Shown in pieces: positions 35,937 through 47,338 of a DNA stretch of 64,000 nt (positions are counted from its first letter, which is position 1; every line of letters begins with the position of its first letter). A program made the position numbers and the translations under genes. Source of the stretch: Hydrangea macrophylla (taxonomy: Eukaryota > Streptophyta > Magnoliopsida > Cornales > Hydrangeaceae); assembly GCA_033977485.1 (NCBI GenBank), contig CM066994.1, positions 29,028,637 through 29,092,636 on the forward strand, read 5' to 3'. A model generated the notes under the pieces. The model did not search any database and was not told the origin of the DNA. It was given only the letters and a program-made list of their open reading frames with translations.

Positions 35937-38442
35937 GATTGTGGATACCGGCATTTGGGCCCACTTTTAAAATGTTTTTCAAATTTCAAAGAGTCGCCAC
36001 TTAATTTTTAAAAGGAAAATTAAGAAACCATTTTTAAAAGCAACTGATCTTTTGCGAAACCAAAGATAAACCGGGTCCGGGGATTATGGAATGAAAGGGG
36101 AAGGAGCCCGACGGACTAAAACACCCCCTTTCATCCTATCTCGCGATAGGCCTCTACTCAACATCCTTTTTTAATCAAATTTATTAATCTAAGCATGCCC
36201 TCAACTAATACATATATACATATACATCACAAAAGCATGTCAAAAGGGTGTAAAATGGCAATTGGCAAAATATCATTCAAAAACCACGTAATTCAAGTAA
36301 CAAGCGATATGATATGCAACAGAGAACTAGAAAACATACCCGGGATCCGGCCGCGAATATTAAACGTGCAATGCATGCAAGAACAAAATGAATCTAAGAA
36401 AATGTCTCTAACACATATATACACATAAGGCAAAACCTAGGCTAAGGTGTCGCACATGGAGTCGAAAATCAATATAAATCAAAAATGGAATTAAACTAGA
36501 GAAGAGTTGAGGAATTATACCTCAAATGCGCTACAAAAAAAAGGTTAGTACACATGCCTTAGACAAGATATAATATCATAAATAAGTAAATCCTAAGTCA
36601 TGTTCAATTAGATACATCTTAGACAAGAGATAAGTCCTACTTATGAATATTAACATATATGAATGAATGCATGAATATGAACAAGAATGGGACATGAATT
36701 TATTCACTAATTTGGATCCCTAAGCCTCTGGGTTTAATCTAAATTATCATTATTCAAAACATGGTTTGAGTCTCAAGACATTAGGAGACCATTTGAGTTA
36801 AAATAAATAAGATTAGACAAAAACAGTAGCAGTTTTTTATGAATTACAGAGAGCAGACCAGACATTCAAAAATCGGAATAAAATACATTCAACGGTTGGA
36901 TCTTAATGATTTTTGGATATGTTATTCCTCTGTGAGTTCTAGTTTCTAACCCAAAAAGAAAATCAAGATTTCAACGGTTAGATCTCCGGGAATATGGAAA
37001 ATACTAGACCTCACTCAGGATTTTGCAACTCTCTGTCCAGAGATCTTGTACGATTTTTTAAAAATAGTAAACAAATCCGAATTGCTTCATTCTTTTTAGG
37101 GAACCTTCCTAACACATTAAGGGACTTATAAAAAATTATTTGAGACCCCGAAAACTTTATTAGAGCTCTGATCTATCAATTTTAAAACCGGTTTGCTGTT
37201 CTGAAATTTTGGACAGAGAATTGCTTATTTGGAAATCATAAGCCCAAACCATCCTAAGTGTGGGATCTTATCAAAATAACAATCACAGAGGTACTCATAT
37301 GAGTTATGAACACCTTCCAATTGGTCTCATCCCATTCCAATGGACCATGATTTTATGAAAAATCTTTGATCACAAAGGGGTTAAGGATTCACTGCACCAA
37401 TATTGAATTAATGTTCATACCTTAAAACCAACTTGATCCATGATCCTACAAAGGACTAGAACCAAGCATGGTTGTGATTATTGGGACAAATTAATGTTAT
37501 AGGATAATGTTTATAGATTTAACCTTGATGGATTCTTATCATAGATCTCATAGTTGAAGATCTATCAAGAAAATCCTAAGGTCTTACTTATTTTAAATAT
37601 AAACTATGAAAATCTTCATCCAATTCTTCTCTCAAATACATGATCATGGAAGAATATAGAGTCAATTTATTCTCCTCTCAAGTTGATGGTCCTTGGAGAA
37701 TATAGATTTAATCCTCCTCCCAAATTAATGGTCCTTGGAGAGTATAGATTTATTTCTACATGAACCTCTATGGAATATAGAATGAATTCCATAAGATTCT
37801 TAATGAGGAGGTTCAAGTCATGAGTTAAGACTTGAATCTCACCAATTATGTGTAGATATAACCATGATCAACTTTAAACTCCATATGAGTCATAAAATCA
37901 TAGGAGATCAAAGGATTAACCAAATAAAAAAGAAATACTCAATGGGAAATTTACATGAAAACTTATGAATCTTCCAAGGAAAATTGGAATTTAGAAATCA
38001 AAGTTTACTCAAGAGAAATCAAGAGAACAAACTCTTTGAAACCAACCCAATTTATTTAAATCCAAGGTCCATTTAGATCCAAACTAGTGAATTATCATGA
38101 GATTCAATCACAAATTCTATGTGGTGTGTGATGAAATGAGGTAAGAAGAGAGGTTTTGAAAATGTGTAAAGATCCTAGAACTATGAATTTGTGATTGAAT
38201 TGCCTAATTCTATTAATTGATTGAGAGGTTACCTCTAAGACCTCAAGGATTTCTTCTATCTTTGTGAAGCTTCTTCCAAAATCTTCAAATTCTTCTTAAA
38301 ATTCTTCAAGTTCTTCAAGAAAACTTCTCTTTTCTTCTCAATTCTCTCTATATGATTCTTGTATTTCTCTCTAATTTCAAGTATATGTGTGTGAGTTGAT
38401 TCAAGTGTATTCAAGTATATCCAAAATGAAGATGAAAGTTTT

Positions 38443-38453
38443 GTTTATATAGA
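38443..38453 (-). promoter_or_regulatory. E2 LTR TATA box
   Basis: The minus strand reads TCTATATAAAC about 720 bases into the LTR, followed downstream by a leader-like AT-rich region. It is the best promoter candidate of E2 and is missing from the truncated 3' LTR. Confidence 0.6.
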
Positions 38454-38549
38454 CCATTATCTCAAGGATAAATGGGTAAATTCGGGTGGAGACCCATGTG
38501 CAAAGATTTCTTCTAGAACATGTGAGAAAAGCAGTCTGTTACAGCCAAC

Positions 38550-38670
38550 GGCACTCGACGGGTGCCGGCGGCACTCGCTGAATGCCAGGCGGCACTCACT
38601 GAGTGCCGGACGGCACTCGCTGAGTGCCGGGCGGCATTCGCTGAATGCCGGGAGGCACTCAGTGAGTGCC
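38550..38670. repeat. Six-unit GGCACTC...GAGTGCC hairpin array in E2 LTR
   Basis: Units of 17 bases with a period of about 21 start at 38550, 38570, 38591, 38612, 38633 and 38654. Most have 7-bp arms and a 3-base loop (GGCACTC-GCT-GAGTGCC). The unit at 38633 is GGCATTC-GCT-GAATGCC, with both arms changed. The 3' LTR copy of E2 begins at the equivalent of 38641, inside the loop of that unit. Confidence 0.95.
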
Positions 38671-39171
38671 GCCGGGTTTTCCGGGTGCCGGGGCTAACTG
38701 AATTTTGTCCCTCTTTTTGATTTTTCAAAAATATGTTGGTGTAAACAAAAATTTTTATTCTATGTATGTATATATTTGCATTAAGATCCCCCATGTGCAT
38801 GGTATATTTTTGAATATACTATTTCTTTTTGTATTTTCTCTTTTTCAAAAATCTTTTCATTTATTTTGTCCTCCCTTTTCTTCCAAGGAAACTCTCTTTC
38901 TCTCTTTTTTTTGTTTATCAATTCTCTTTTCTTTTAAAAAGAAGACAAATTCCCAGACTGAGTTTCTTACACGTTCTTCATCATTCGGGTTTCCCCCGGA
39001 ATGCCCGAATCCTCTCTCTCTTTTTTTATTTTATTAATTTAACTTGAAGAACATCTTGAAGACTTTGAATTTCTTGGAAAATCTTCGAATGCCACGGTTA
39101 TCGTCATCATCGGTCTTTGAGAGGTAACCAATCCCTGGATTTGACGTTTGGTCAAAATTGGGGTGTCTACA

Positions 39172-40111
39172 ATGCGTAGGATAATTCTTCTTATGTGGTT
39201 TTAGTTGTTTTGATCCATACGCAACAACATTCCCGTCTTGCATAAGCACACATCCAAGTCTTTAATGCGATGCATTACTATAGATTATAAACATTTCTTC
39301 GCTCTTAGGGATCGCAAGTACCGGTGCTAAGGTTAATCTTTCTTTTAACTCCTGGAATACACCTTCATGCTTATCCATCCATTCGTACTTCATCTCTTTT
39401 CTTGTCAAATTTGTCAAGGGTCCCGTAATCTTGGAGAATCCTTTCACAAATCTTTGGTAATATCCAGCCAAACCAAGAAAACTTCTAACTTTGGTCACAT
39501 TGGTCGGTCTATTCCAACTCAAGATTGAATCGATCTAAGATGAGTCTACCGAGATATCGTCCTAAGAAATAACATGTCCAAGAAATTTGACTTCCTGTAG
39601 CCAAAATTCTTACTTACTAAACTTCGCATATATCCGATTGTCTCGTAGTATCTATAGAGCAATCTGTAGATGTCTTATATGCTCTTCCTCTGTCTTGGAA
39701 TAAATTAGGATATTGTCGATGAATACTATAATGAATTGATCCAGATAGGGTTTTAAATACTTTATTCAGTAAGTTCATGAATACTGCTGTGGTATTAGTT
39801 AATTCGAAAGACAAAACTAGAAACTCATAATGCCCATATCTCGTCCTGAAAGCAGTCTTCGACACATCCTCTGGTCGAACCAAAAATTGATGGTATCCTG
39901 ACCGTAGATCGATCTGTAAGAAGATCCTTAATCCTTGCAGTTGGTTACATAGGTTTTCTATCCGAGGAAGTGGATATCCATTCTTGATTATGACCTTGTT
40001 CAACTCTCTGTAGTTGATATAGAGTCGAAGTGTTCCATCATTCTTCTTTACAAATAGTACTGGTGCTTCCCAAGGTGACGTACTTGGGCGAACAAATCCT
40101 AGATCTTCAAG
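39172..40111 (-). pseudogene. Element X: reverse transcriptase and start of RNase H
   Basis: The minus strand encodes a degraded gypsy reverse transcriptase: VRPSTSPW near 40085, YRELN near 40010, DLRSGYHQ near 39905, and [11 protein letters not shown] near 39840. The FIDDILIYS region near 39720 is frameshifted, and several stops are present (for example near 39530). It continues through [10 protein letters not shown] (near 39470) to the RNase H segment KNYPTH, where it stops at the E2 junction (39172). Upstream pol, protease and gag of X are absent, cut off at 40111 by a Copia-like LTR. Confidence 0.88.
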
Positions 40112-41130
40112 TGTTGGGATTGTGCCCTCAAACCCGGGGTGGTTTTTTTTTTTTTTTTTTTTTTTATGTATGTATGTGACATTTGGCATTTTATATATAG
40201 ATATCATTTATACATTTAATTGTATATGATTCATGAGATGATTGCTTGTAATCCTTAAGTATCATTGTAGGAAATTTATGTATGTATGAGATACATATAA
40301 GTGAGATACGAATTACTATTATTTGATACTTATAACTTGTCACAGTGGATGGTGAGACTGGATATCTCATCAAGTATACACTATAGCATGATTAACTACC
40401 ATCGGATGGAGTGATGAATCTCAATCGCTAGAGTGTGACTCTTAGTTAATATGCTAGTGCTTATAGTGCATTGACGGACCATGAGATTCCTATTGACATA
40501 TAAAACTGTCAACAGTCGATAGGAACTCATAACTTGTATAAGTTTAGTGTTCTTAATCTTGAGACGATTATGGACACAAACTGCGGATGTGGCTGCTTTG
40601 ACTTACCAATTAGTGAGGTCTTAAAGATCAACACCTGGGTATCTTGGGTATGTCACATTCATAGGGTTTTGAACATATGTTGTCAAGATAGAATATACCC
40701 TCTGATAAAGAGTAATCATTCCCTTGAGAATGTCACCAAGTTGATTACTGAGAACTACAATCTTATTGATAAGTAGTTATCAACATGTTTAGTAATCATG
40801 AGAGGTGAATGATACTCAAGGAATGAAAGATATAATCATCATTCAGGTTGACAGTAACAGTTATCCGACTACCTGAATATGATTATGAATGCTGACGGTA
40901 GAGGGATATTAGTACACCATACAAGTCTAGTTATCGCTTCAGATATGTTCTTTTGCATTGGAGTTCAGTCATCATTTTATAGTAGAGTAAACGTTAACTG
41001 ATCAATTAGTTAATTCGCTGATCAAAGATTTTGATCATGGGAATTAACAACTGGTCTGAGCCAACAATACAGAGCTTAGGAGGTCCCACTCTTAGCTATG
41101 CTAGAATGCTTGGAGAGGCAAAGTGATGAA
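40112..41130 (+). repeat. Copia-like LTR fragment, right end uncertain
   Basis: It begins TGTTGGGATTGTGCCCTC directly at the end of element X. This is a start that I associate with plant Copia-type LTRs. A T-run of over 20 bases (40143-40165) follows, then about 900 bases of unique-looking sequence without coding capacity. No second LTR, primer site or duplication is visible; the right limit is a guess. Confidence 0.45.
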
Positions 41131-41554
41131 GGGGGCGAACTGCCACAAAATGTTAGTTGAGGGACCAAAATGCGAAAAAAAATATTTTTAGGGATCAAAG
41201 TGCCAAACAGGGTATAGTTTGATGGTGCAAAAAATGCATTTAACCCAAAAAAATAAAAAATAAAAATTTAAATGATCAAAATTCTAGAAGATTGCCACGT
41301 GGAAGAAGCAAATATGTGTGTATACTACTACACTTCCATATGTAGAAGCATATGTCTACATATATAATTGCACTTGCATGTGTAAAAGTTATGGTGCTTT
41401 TTGTCTGACTTTTTTTAGCAAGTTTTTGTTTGACTAATAACAAGCTTTTGTTTGACTAATAAAAAGGCAATGTGGATGGCCAGATCAAACAATACACGAA
41501 TTCTTTACCACACCAGATGCTTTATATATATATATATATATATATAAGTTTATA
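41131..41554. other. Intergenic sequence, no gene seen
   Basis: AT-rich sequence with phrases such as GAGGGACCAAAATG and AGGGATCAAAGTGCC, which are reminiscent of small DNA transposon ends but have no clear partner, and a TA microsatellite at 41523-41546. Confidence 0.4.
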
Positions 41555-41760
41555 CAAAGATTCTCTAAAGAGGACACCCTCTCTTTATTAAAGAGAGGGC
41601 CTCTGTTTTGACCGTTAGATCGTGTTTGAAAACTGTGAAATGACAAAACTGCCATTAATGAAAACACGATCTGACGGTCAAAATAGAGGCCCTCTATTTA
41701 AGAAAAAAAAGGGCGCCCTCTCTTTAAGAAAAAAAGGGCGCCCTCTTTAGAGCCTGACTG
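41555..41760. mobile_element. MULE-type MITE (206 bp)
   Basis: Flanked by the 10-bp direct repeat TAAGTTTATA (41545-41554 and 41761-41770). Terminal inverted repeats share CTCTAAAGAGG and then continue as GACACCCTC or GGCGCCCT. Inside is a 33-bp stem (41595-41627 with 41662-41694). There is no coding capacity. Target duplications of 9-11 bp are typical of Mutator-like elements; the AT-rich flank slightly weakens that assignment. Confidence 0.7.
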
Positions 41761-42000
41761 TAAGTTTATATGTTTATGTTTATATATTTTCAGTCCAAAA
41801 TTCTAATGTGAACAAATTTTCAATTTTGAATCTAAAATTGCTGGCTAAATAAATGCTATCTAAATTTAGTTAGGATGTAGTATGTATCAAAAATGTTAGG
41901 ATACTTATCTCTTTAATACAAATTCAACGGTATATAATAAATAAAATATCAAATTTAGCCTACATTAAATTGTTCATCAAATTTAATCTACATTAAATTG

Positions 42001-42850
42001 TGTCATACCCCGGAGTAGCAAAAAATAGGAAAATTTTAAATTTCCTTCTTAGACTTATAGGGAATGACTGATTGAAAGTCCTCATATCCTCTGACAACTA
42101 TAAACAACAAAATAACAAGGGGAGAAAGCTAATCGTAAAGCATAACTTAAACTTCAATCTTGACAGTTACAGGATTTCAAAACATCAATCGTAATACTAA
42201 TACAACCGACTATTATAAGTACACGATGAAGACGACTGTCTTCGATCTTCAGCCTAGCTCTACACCTCCAGTGCTCTTTGGCACCTTATTCTCAAGTCTG
42301 ACCTGTCGTCTAACCAACCTACAAGGAAATCTGGATGTGGATGTTGGATTGTCTAGGGCGTAATATGCTATCAGCTTTGAAACAAAGCTGAGTGAGCGTT
42401 CTCAACTATATTCACTACCAATATACATAAACCAACTACTCATCTCATGTCATTACTTTGCATCTTTGGATGCGATTTGTCTCTTATCGATTGGCGCCGC
42501 TTAAATGAACATAGCAAAGGTATCAACCAATTTATCATACAATCACGCAGACATTCATAAATTATCAATCAACGGAATTGAGATAATTCATAACATGCTC
42601 GTCTGGTTCTTGTAATCATATCAAGTTACCTCGTACTATTTCATTTCTTTATTCCCATTGTGTTTGTGCATGTTAATGTATACTCAATGAACCCAAACCC
42701 AAACTATGGGATATGAAATTCCACGACTAATGCAATGCAATGTGCCACGACCCATCCCGCTCCTGATGAAAATAGGACACATGGCATGCCACCAAGGCTT
42801 TTTATATTTATCGTGGGACGGGATCTCACAAGTGTGGTTCAATATAAAAT
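42001..42850 (-). repeat. Gypsy LTR fragment related to E1 LTR end
   Basis: It begins TGTCATACCCCGGAGTAGC, which resembles the E1 LTR end (TGTCACGCCCCGACGTAGC at 4368) in the same orientation. Similarity fades within a few hundred bases, and no second end, internal region or duplication is seen. The right limit is uncertain. Confidence 0.45.
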
Positions 42851-43448
42851 TGTGGACTGATCACTAAATTATTTTTTGGGTTAGACCTATTGCCGCGAAG
42901 GTCTACTAACTTGAACTTTATACTAATTATCTCTAGTTTAAATATTATTGGGTAAATTTTTATCCACAATGTAGAAGAAAACAAGTTTTGATGTGAAATC
43001 ACGGAATACATAGTATGGACTATATTCTATACGTATCTTTTTCTTTTCTTTTTCTTTTCTTTTTCCTAAATAAAGAAAAAGTCAGGAGGGGATGACGAGA
43101 AAGTGCTGATCCATACTTGGACATGACAGAAGTAGTCCTTACTCACTAGGGATCAATGACAGAATGGCCTAAACATGTTGCAAAAAAACTGTAGGCTCTG
43201 CCTCAAGACGGTTGAGTCATAGTCTAACCTAGCCCCAGATAGTGGACTTTTAACCCATGGCCTAGCAATGATCCTCGGTAATTTCCGTTACAGAATCCGA
43301 GAACCTACTAACCACCAAATATTATGGGAGGTAAGTTAAGTGTCACTAAACCACCAAACTATATATGTGAGATCTTATAGTGTGTAATGACTCGGGAACA
43401 TTAGCATCCATCCAACCATGGTTACCCAGTTATCCTATAATGTGTAGT
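42851..43448. other. Intergenic sequence, no gene seen
   Basis: AT-rich, with a short TTTCTTTTC tract at 43030-43065. No reading frame or repeat that I can support. Confidence 0.4.
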
Positions 43449-43456
43449 GTCGTGAT

Positions 43457-43960
43457 CAGGGCCAGTTCCTAGTGTTTGGAGGCCCAGGACAAACTACTAA
43501 AAGGTAGGCTCTTATATGGGGGTTCGGGGGCAGCGCCCCTGAAGTAATTTTTTTTAGAGTCTACTTATACATAATTGACAATTTTTTAGGGGTTACTTAT
43601 ATATAATTGGCGATTTTTTTGGGGTCTACTGCTAATATGAGTCTATTTGTGAAACTTAAACATTGTATGGCATCTTTCAAAATTTTAGAGAGGCATATTT
43701 CTAAAACTCAAAAAAAATTTACACTAAAAATGTAATTTTAAAAATTCTAGGATCTTTGCTTTTGAGTTTTATATACATGTATATCAATATACATGTAGTT
43801 GATGACGCTAAATTGAGCCTTGGGGGAGGCCTAAATATAAAATACTAAAAATATCAAGATAAAAATGTAATTAAAAAAATTTCATAGGGGCCCTCAAAAT
43901 TTTGTGAACTTTAGTGACCCGGAAAGATTGCCCCTTTTGCCCCCCTTTGGGCCGGCCATG
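43457..43960. mobile_element. Non-autonomous hAT element (504 bp)
   Basis: Flanked by a perfect 8-bp duplication GTCGTGAT (43449-43456 and 43961-43968), the length used by hAT transposases. The ends CAGGGCCAGTTCC and GGGCCGGCCATG are imperfect inverted repeats of the CAGGGCCGGCCC type. It has no transposase frame. Confidence 0.88.
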
Positions 43961-43968
43961 GTCGTGAT

Positions 43969-44631
43969 TCCTATTGCTGATTTTTGTTACAGTTCTAGTT
44001 CAGTCTTTTTAATACATGCCAAAAAATGATGTGGGTGTCCATAGATGTTATTGTTAAGTTTTAACTTCAGAAGTAATCCGTTAGCAAAAAAAAAAAAAAA
44101 CTTCAGAAGTAATCTATTGATCCTTAAGTGGTTAGTGAGTTAGATAGTGGTATCATGTGTACCTCTGTCTATTTAAGTCTTTGTTGTTGATGAAAGGGAG
44201 ATGTTTAAACTAATTTTGTGTTAATTTATCTAACCTTGGAAGTTGATTACCCTCGTAGTAATCATTTGGCGGTCCGGTTGCCTCGTATAACCATTCTCTC
44301 ATCATTTGAACAAAAAAAAAAAAACCATTCGCTCATCTTTTCTCTTTTCAATTTCAATTTTTTCATATTACGACCTTTTAGTTTCGTATCAAAAATGATC
44401 CCAATTGAGTGGCCAAGTACAAAATAATGAACTTTAATGCAAAGGAGTCTAATATATGCTATATACCAATGCCAACAAAGGAAATAATTGGGTGATTCCA
44501 TATAAGCAAGAACTTGAAACATAACTAGATGGAACTAAGCATTTGTCCACCAACACTCATATGGCTTAATTTTCTTTTCTTTTGGTCACCAAATGTATCA
44601 AATTTGTGTTCAAAGCACTCGAAGGCTGATA
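43969..44631. other. Spacer and presumed 3' UTR of MED28
   Basis: AT-rich sequence with two A-runs (44087-44100 and 44311-44324). The bases just left of the MED28 stop (44632) should hold its 3' UTR on the minus strand; I cannot fix the polyadenylation site. Confidence 0.4.
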
Positions 44632-46230
44632 TTACACTCTCTCCAATTCGGTGTTATGTTTGTCTAATTGGTCTTTCAACTCCTTCCTCCATCCTTGGAT
44701 AAGTCTTTCCTGCTTCTTGATAAGCTCAGTCTTGATCTTCAACTCTTCTTCCATCATAGCAATATCCTGTTAATATGACACATAAACTCCACTTAAAATA
44801 AAATCATCAATGTCCAAAATACCTATTCAAATCTAGAATATATATATATATATATATATAGGGAGAGGCACTCAGGCAGTGCACTGGGCTTTTAAACCTA
44901 AAAAATCCGCGGATCAGTGGGGCGGAGGGACGGGGAGCGGGTCAGCCCGCAGGTTTTTTAGGCTTAAAAGCCCAGCGCACTGGGTCAATGCACCTAAGAG
45001 CCTTTCCCTATATATATATACATATACCTACATAAGAAAACTACCATATTGTGATCTGCAGATTACCTTTTGAAGGGTCTCAGCCTTGGTTGGTTGGTCC
45101 TCGCGTTGTAAACCAGTAAAATACAGTTGAAGCTTTTTGGCAGCCTCCATAAAATCTCTGGCATGCCTCTCAACATCAACTGCAGTTAAATATATATATA
45201 TATATATATATAAATTAATGAATTAAAAAAAAGAGTGAAAAAAAATTACCCTGTTTGGGTCATGATAAAAGTAAACACATCACCCAACCAGATTCCAAGT
45301 TCATTCCTTTGTGATATTCACATGTTAATGGACGCTAGTTTGACAAAAAGTCAAATAGAAAGAGCATCAAAATGAAGCGTATCTCTTAAAACAAGCAACA
45401 AGATATTAAAAACTCGACCAGGAGATTAGAATTCTGCTGTGACAAGATACAAGAAAACGTTAGCCAATCTTAAATTGACATCCTCTTCATGTAAGCAATT
45501 CCGTACGTGGCTTTTCATCCACATATTCAGACACTACAGCAGTTCTTTTTTCACTATTACCAGTATGCATATGCTTTCTTACTTCAAGTACTGAACACAC
45601 ATGCCAAAAAGTACGTTTAATAATAAGAATATAATTCTAGAATAATGCTATTATTCCCAAACGTGAATCCCAACACGTGTGGCAGTGAGTCTACTGGATT
45701 TTCATTGGAGGGTGTTGAAATGATCCCACCATTTTTGAGGTGGTCTCACTGCCACATGTGCTGGGAATCACATTTGGGATTCAAAATTTGGGAAGCATAG
45801 GACTACTCATAATTTTACTGCTTGCTGAAGATGTTCCGAGAATTTTGCTAACGAAAAAGTTGCAGCAACTAGTATCGGCAGAGAAGTGATAAGAGAAAAA
45901 ATATGTTCAACAGAGGGAAGTATACATATTGTTGCTTACGCACAATTACAGGATACAAACAATGAAGAGACACCAGAGAAGGAATTAATTATAGGCAGTG
46001 ACTTTGCAGGGTGTGTGTTACATATACAAGAAAAGTATAAAGGATCACTCACTTTGATGAGAAGGATGGGGAGAACGATCTATTGCTTGGAGCTCTCTTG
46101 CAGGCAAGCAAGGAAGCAAAGCAGCCTCTAGTGCCATCACGCAGGCAATCATATCCTCTTTTGGTGGAGGGGAAGATTGAAGCTGTGGATCAAGTGGTTG
46201 ATGTTGATCGAGTGCTTGTCGCTCAGCCAT
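44632..46230 (-). CDS. MED28: Mediator complex subunit 28, three coding exons
   Basis: MED28 is a head-module-associated subunit of Mediator, the nuclear coactivator that links transcription factors to RNA polymerase II. Coding exons on the minus strand: 46230-46053 (ATG at 46230), 45179-45067 and 44766-44632 (TAA). All splice sites are GT-AG: donors GTGAGT at 46052 and GTAATC at 45066, acceptors CTGCAG ending at 45180 and AACAG ending at 44767. Phases join exactly to give 141 residues, close to other plant MED28 proteins. I recognise the conserved segments KEDMIACVMALEAALLPCLP, DVERHARDFMEAAKKLQLYF, and the C-terminal charged helix with ERLIQGWRKEL and KHNTELERV, a probable coiled coil. No stop or frameshift is present, so the gene looks functional. 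It is the only host gene that I can support here. Both introns (873 and 300 bp) carry foldback transposons. Confidence 0.93.
44860..45011. mobile_element. Foldback MITE in MED28 intron 2
   Basis: Inverted arms run from GGGAGAGGC at 44861 and GCCTTTCCC ending near 45008. Inner arms include CACTGGGCTTTTAA and its complement near 44960-44975, around a GC-rich loop. It lies in TA repeats on both sides. It fills about half of the 300-bp intron. Confidence 0.75.
45652..45783. mobile_element. Foldback MITE in MED28 intron 1
   Basis: Arms of about 38 bases: ATTCCCAAACGTGAATCCCA and following bases at 45652-45689 pair imperfectly with 45744-45782 (CTCACTGCCACATGTGCTGG onward). No coding capacity and no clear target duplication. 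Confidence 0.75.
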
Positions 46231-46275
46231 ATTTATCTCTTTCGATTAACTATTATAGTGGCAAAGCATCAACTC
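46053..46275 (-). other. MED28: MED28 exon with start codon and 5' UTR end
   Basis: Upstream of the ATG at 46230, the minus strand has an acceptor TATTTGTAG ending at 46276, so this exon would begin at 46275 with 45 bases of 5' UTR. This implies an intron in the 5' UTR, consistent with the donor at 48443. Confidence 0.6.
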
Positions 46276-46479
46276 CTACAAATAGTACAACTTTATTAAA
46301 CTAAAAACTAGGATACAAATTGAATGTAAGGTTTGTTAGTGACAACTACAACTACCACAGAAGTATGCTAAACAGAGGCAGAATAAGGAAAAAAGAAATG
46401 AGTTGTTAGCTAAACTTCCTTTTTGCTGCTTAGACCTTTTCTAACAGCAGAAACCATATTTTCTTCAATCGTACGAGTT

Positions 46480-46654
46480 CCTCAGCCAATCATGGTGCCA
46501 CATTTGTGCTTTAGCAGGCATGTGTGTGCTAGCGCATACCCACAGAGGAGGGGGAGGGGGAGGGCTCCTCAGTCAATCATGGTGCCGCATTTGTGCATTA
46601 GCAGGCATGTGTGCACTAGTGCATGCCCACAGAGGAGGGGGAGGGGTGGTTTAG
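46480..46654. repeat. 87-bp tandem duplication
   Basis: Two adjacent copies beginning CTCAGCCAATCATGGTGCC (46481) and CTCAGTCAATCATGGTGCC (46568). Each ends in a GAGGAGGGGGAGGGG run. Confidence 0.9.
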
Positions 46655-47304
46655 TGACATTGACTTAGCAGAAATCTCCTACCGGCTACCACCAAGGTCA
46701 GATCAAACATAAATAATCATAACCAGTATAGTCTCTATATCAACTGATTCAGCTCTTATTTAACAACAATCTGTTTCCTTCTTTAATTTCCTAATGCAGG
46801 AAATGATGTATAGAAGCCAATGTGCACACAATATTCGTGCATAGTTTCCAATCTAAGGGGCCTTTTCGGAAATGCTTCAATCTCATTCTCCTTTTCAGTC
46901 TCGTTCTAGTGAAAATAGTATCACATTGACTTGATGATAGATGGCCTGTCTTAATAGTACTTTTAGATCTGAGACAGCCTTCCGTATAATACAAAGTATC
47001 TCCCAACCCTTGTGTATGTGGTACCCTTTTTATCTGTTAAAAACAGTACCTAAATTCTTGCCCAGTGTTCTTTTTGGAATGGAAGTGACCTTTTTTGTTT
47101 TTCCATAGTACATGTATCAATCTTCATACATTCCATCCATATAGAGCGAGAAAAAAATAGAAGATGATTAGACATGGAGACAGTATATAATACAGTGAGC
47201 AGTTATTTGATATAGAAGTTGAGAAGCATGGAGTTCCCTCAACCCCCAACTTATGTCCTCTTGTGCAAAACATCGTCTTTAACTCAAAATCAAAAGCAAT
47301 TAAG

Positions 47305-47307
<3 letters not shown>

Positions 47308-47336
<29 letters not shown>
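47308..47336. repeat. GT microsatellite
   Basis: About 14 uninterrupted GT units, in the presumed MED28 5' UTR intron. Confidence 0.95.

Positions 47337-47338
<2 letters not shown>

Larger units (their letters stand above)
25580..39171 (-). mobile_element. E2: non-coding Tat-like LTR retrotransposon with truncated 3' LTR (13.6 kb)
   Basis: Seen on the minus strand: the 5' LTR runs from 39171 (TGTAGACACCCC) to 35940, and the primer site is at 35936-35916. An interior of about 9.8 kb follows, then a polypurine tract (AAAGAGGGGCAAAC, 26124-26111) and the first 531 bp of the 3' LTR (26110-25580). No gag or pol domain can be found in any frame of the interior, which consists largely of tandem hairpin arrays. 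Known: TGTAGACACC termini, tRNA-Arg priming and tandem repeats before the 3' LTR are features of Tat/Ogre-lineage elements, and large non-coding derivatives (LARDs) use the proteins of relatives. The shared 531 bp differ at one visible base, so insertion is very recent. There is no target duplication. Confidence 0.85.
35940..39171 (-). repeat. E2 5' LTR (3.23 kb)
   Basis: On the minus strand it runs from TGTAGACACCCC at 39171 to GGTATCCACA at 35940, with TG...CA ends, and is followed by the primer site. A TATA box (CTATATAAAC, minus) lies at 38443-38453. A hairpin array lies at 38550-38670, about 100 bases upstream of that box. The rest is AT-rich and without credible genes; an antisense frame at 38513-38800 encodes seven-residue repeats only because it crosses the array. 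Confidence 0.9.

Noticed and set aside
38513..38800. A protein with seven-residue repeats (RHSxSAx type)
   Set aside because: The repeats are the 21-bp hairpin units of the E2 LTR translated in one frame.
25580..39171. Plus-strand orientation for E2
   Set aside because: The polypurine tract at 26111-26124 and the primer site at 35916-35936 both read on the minus strand.
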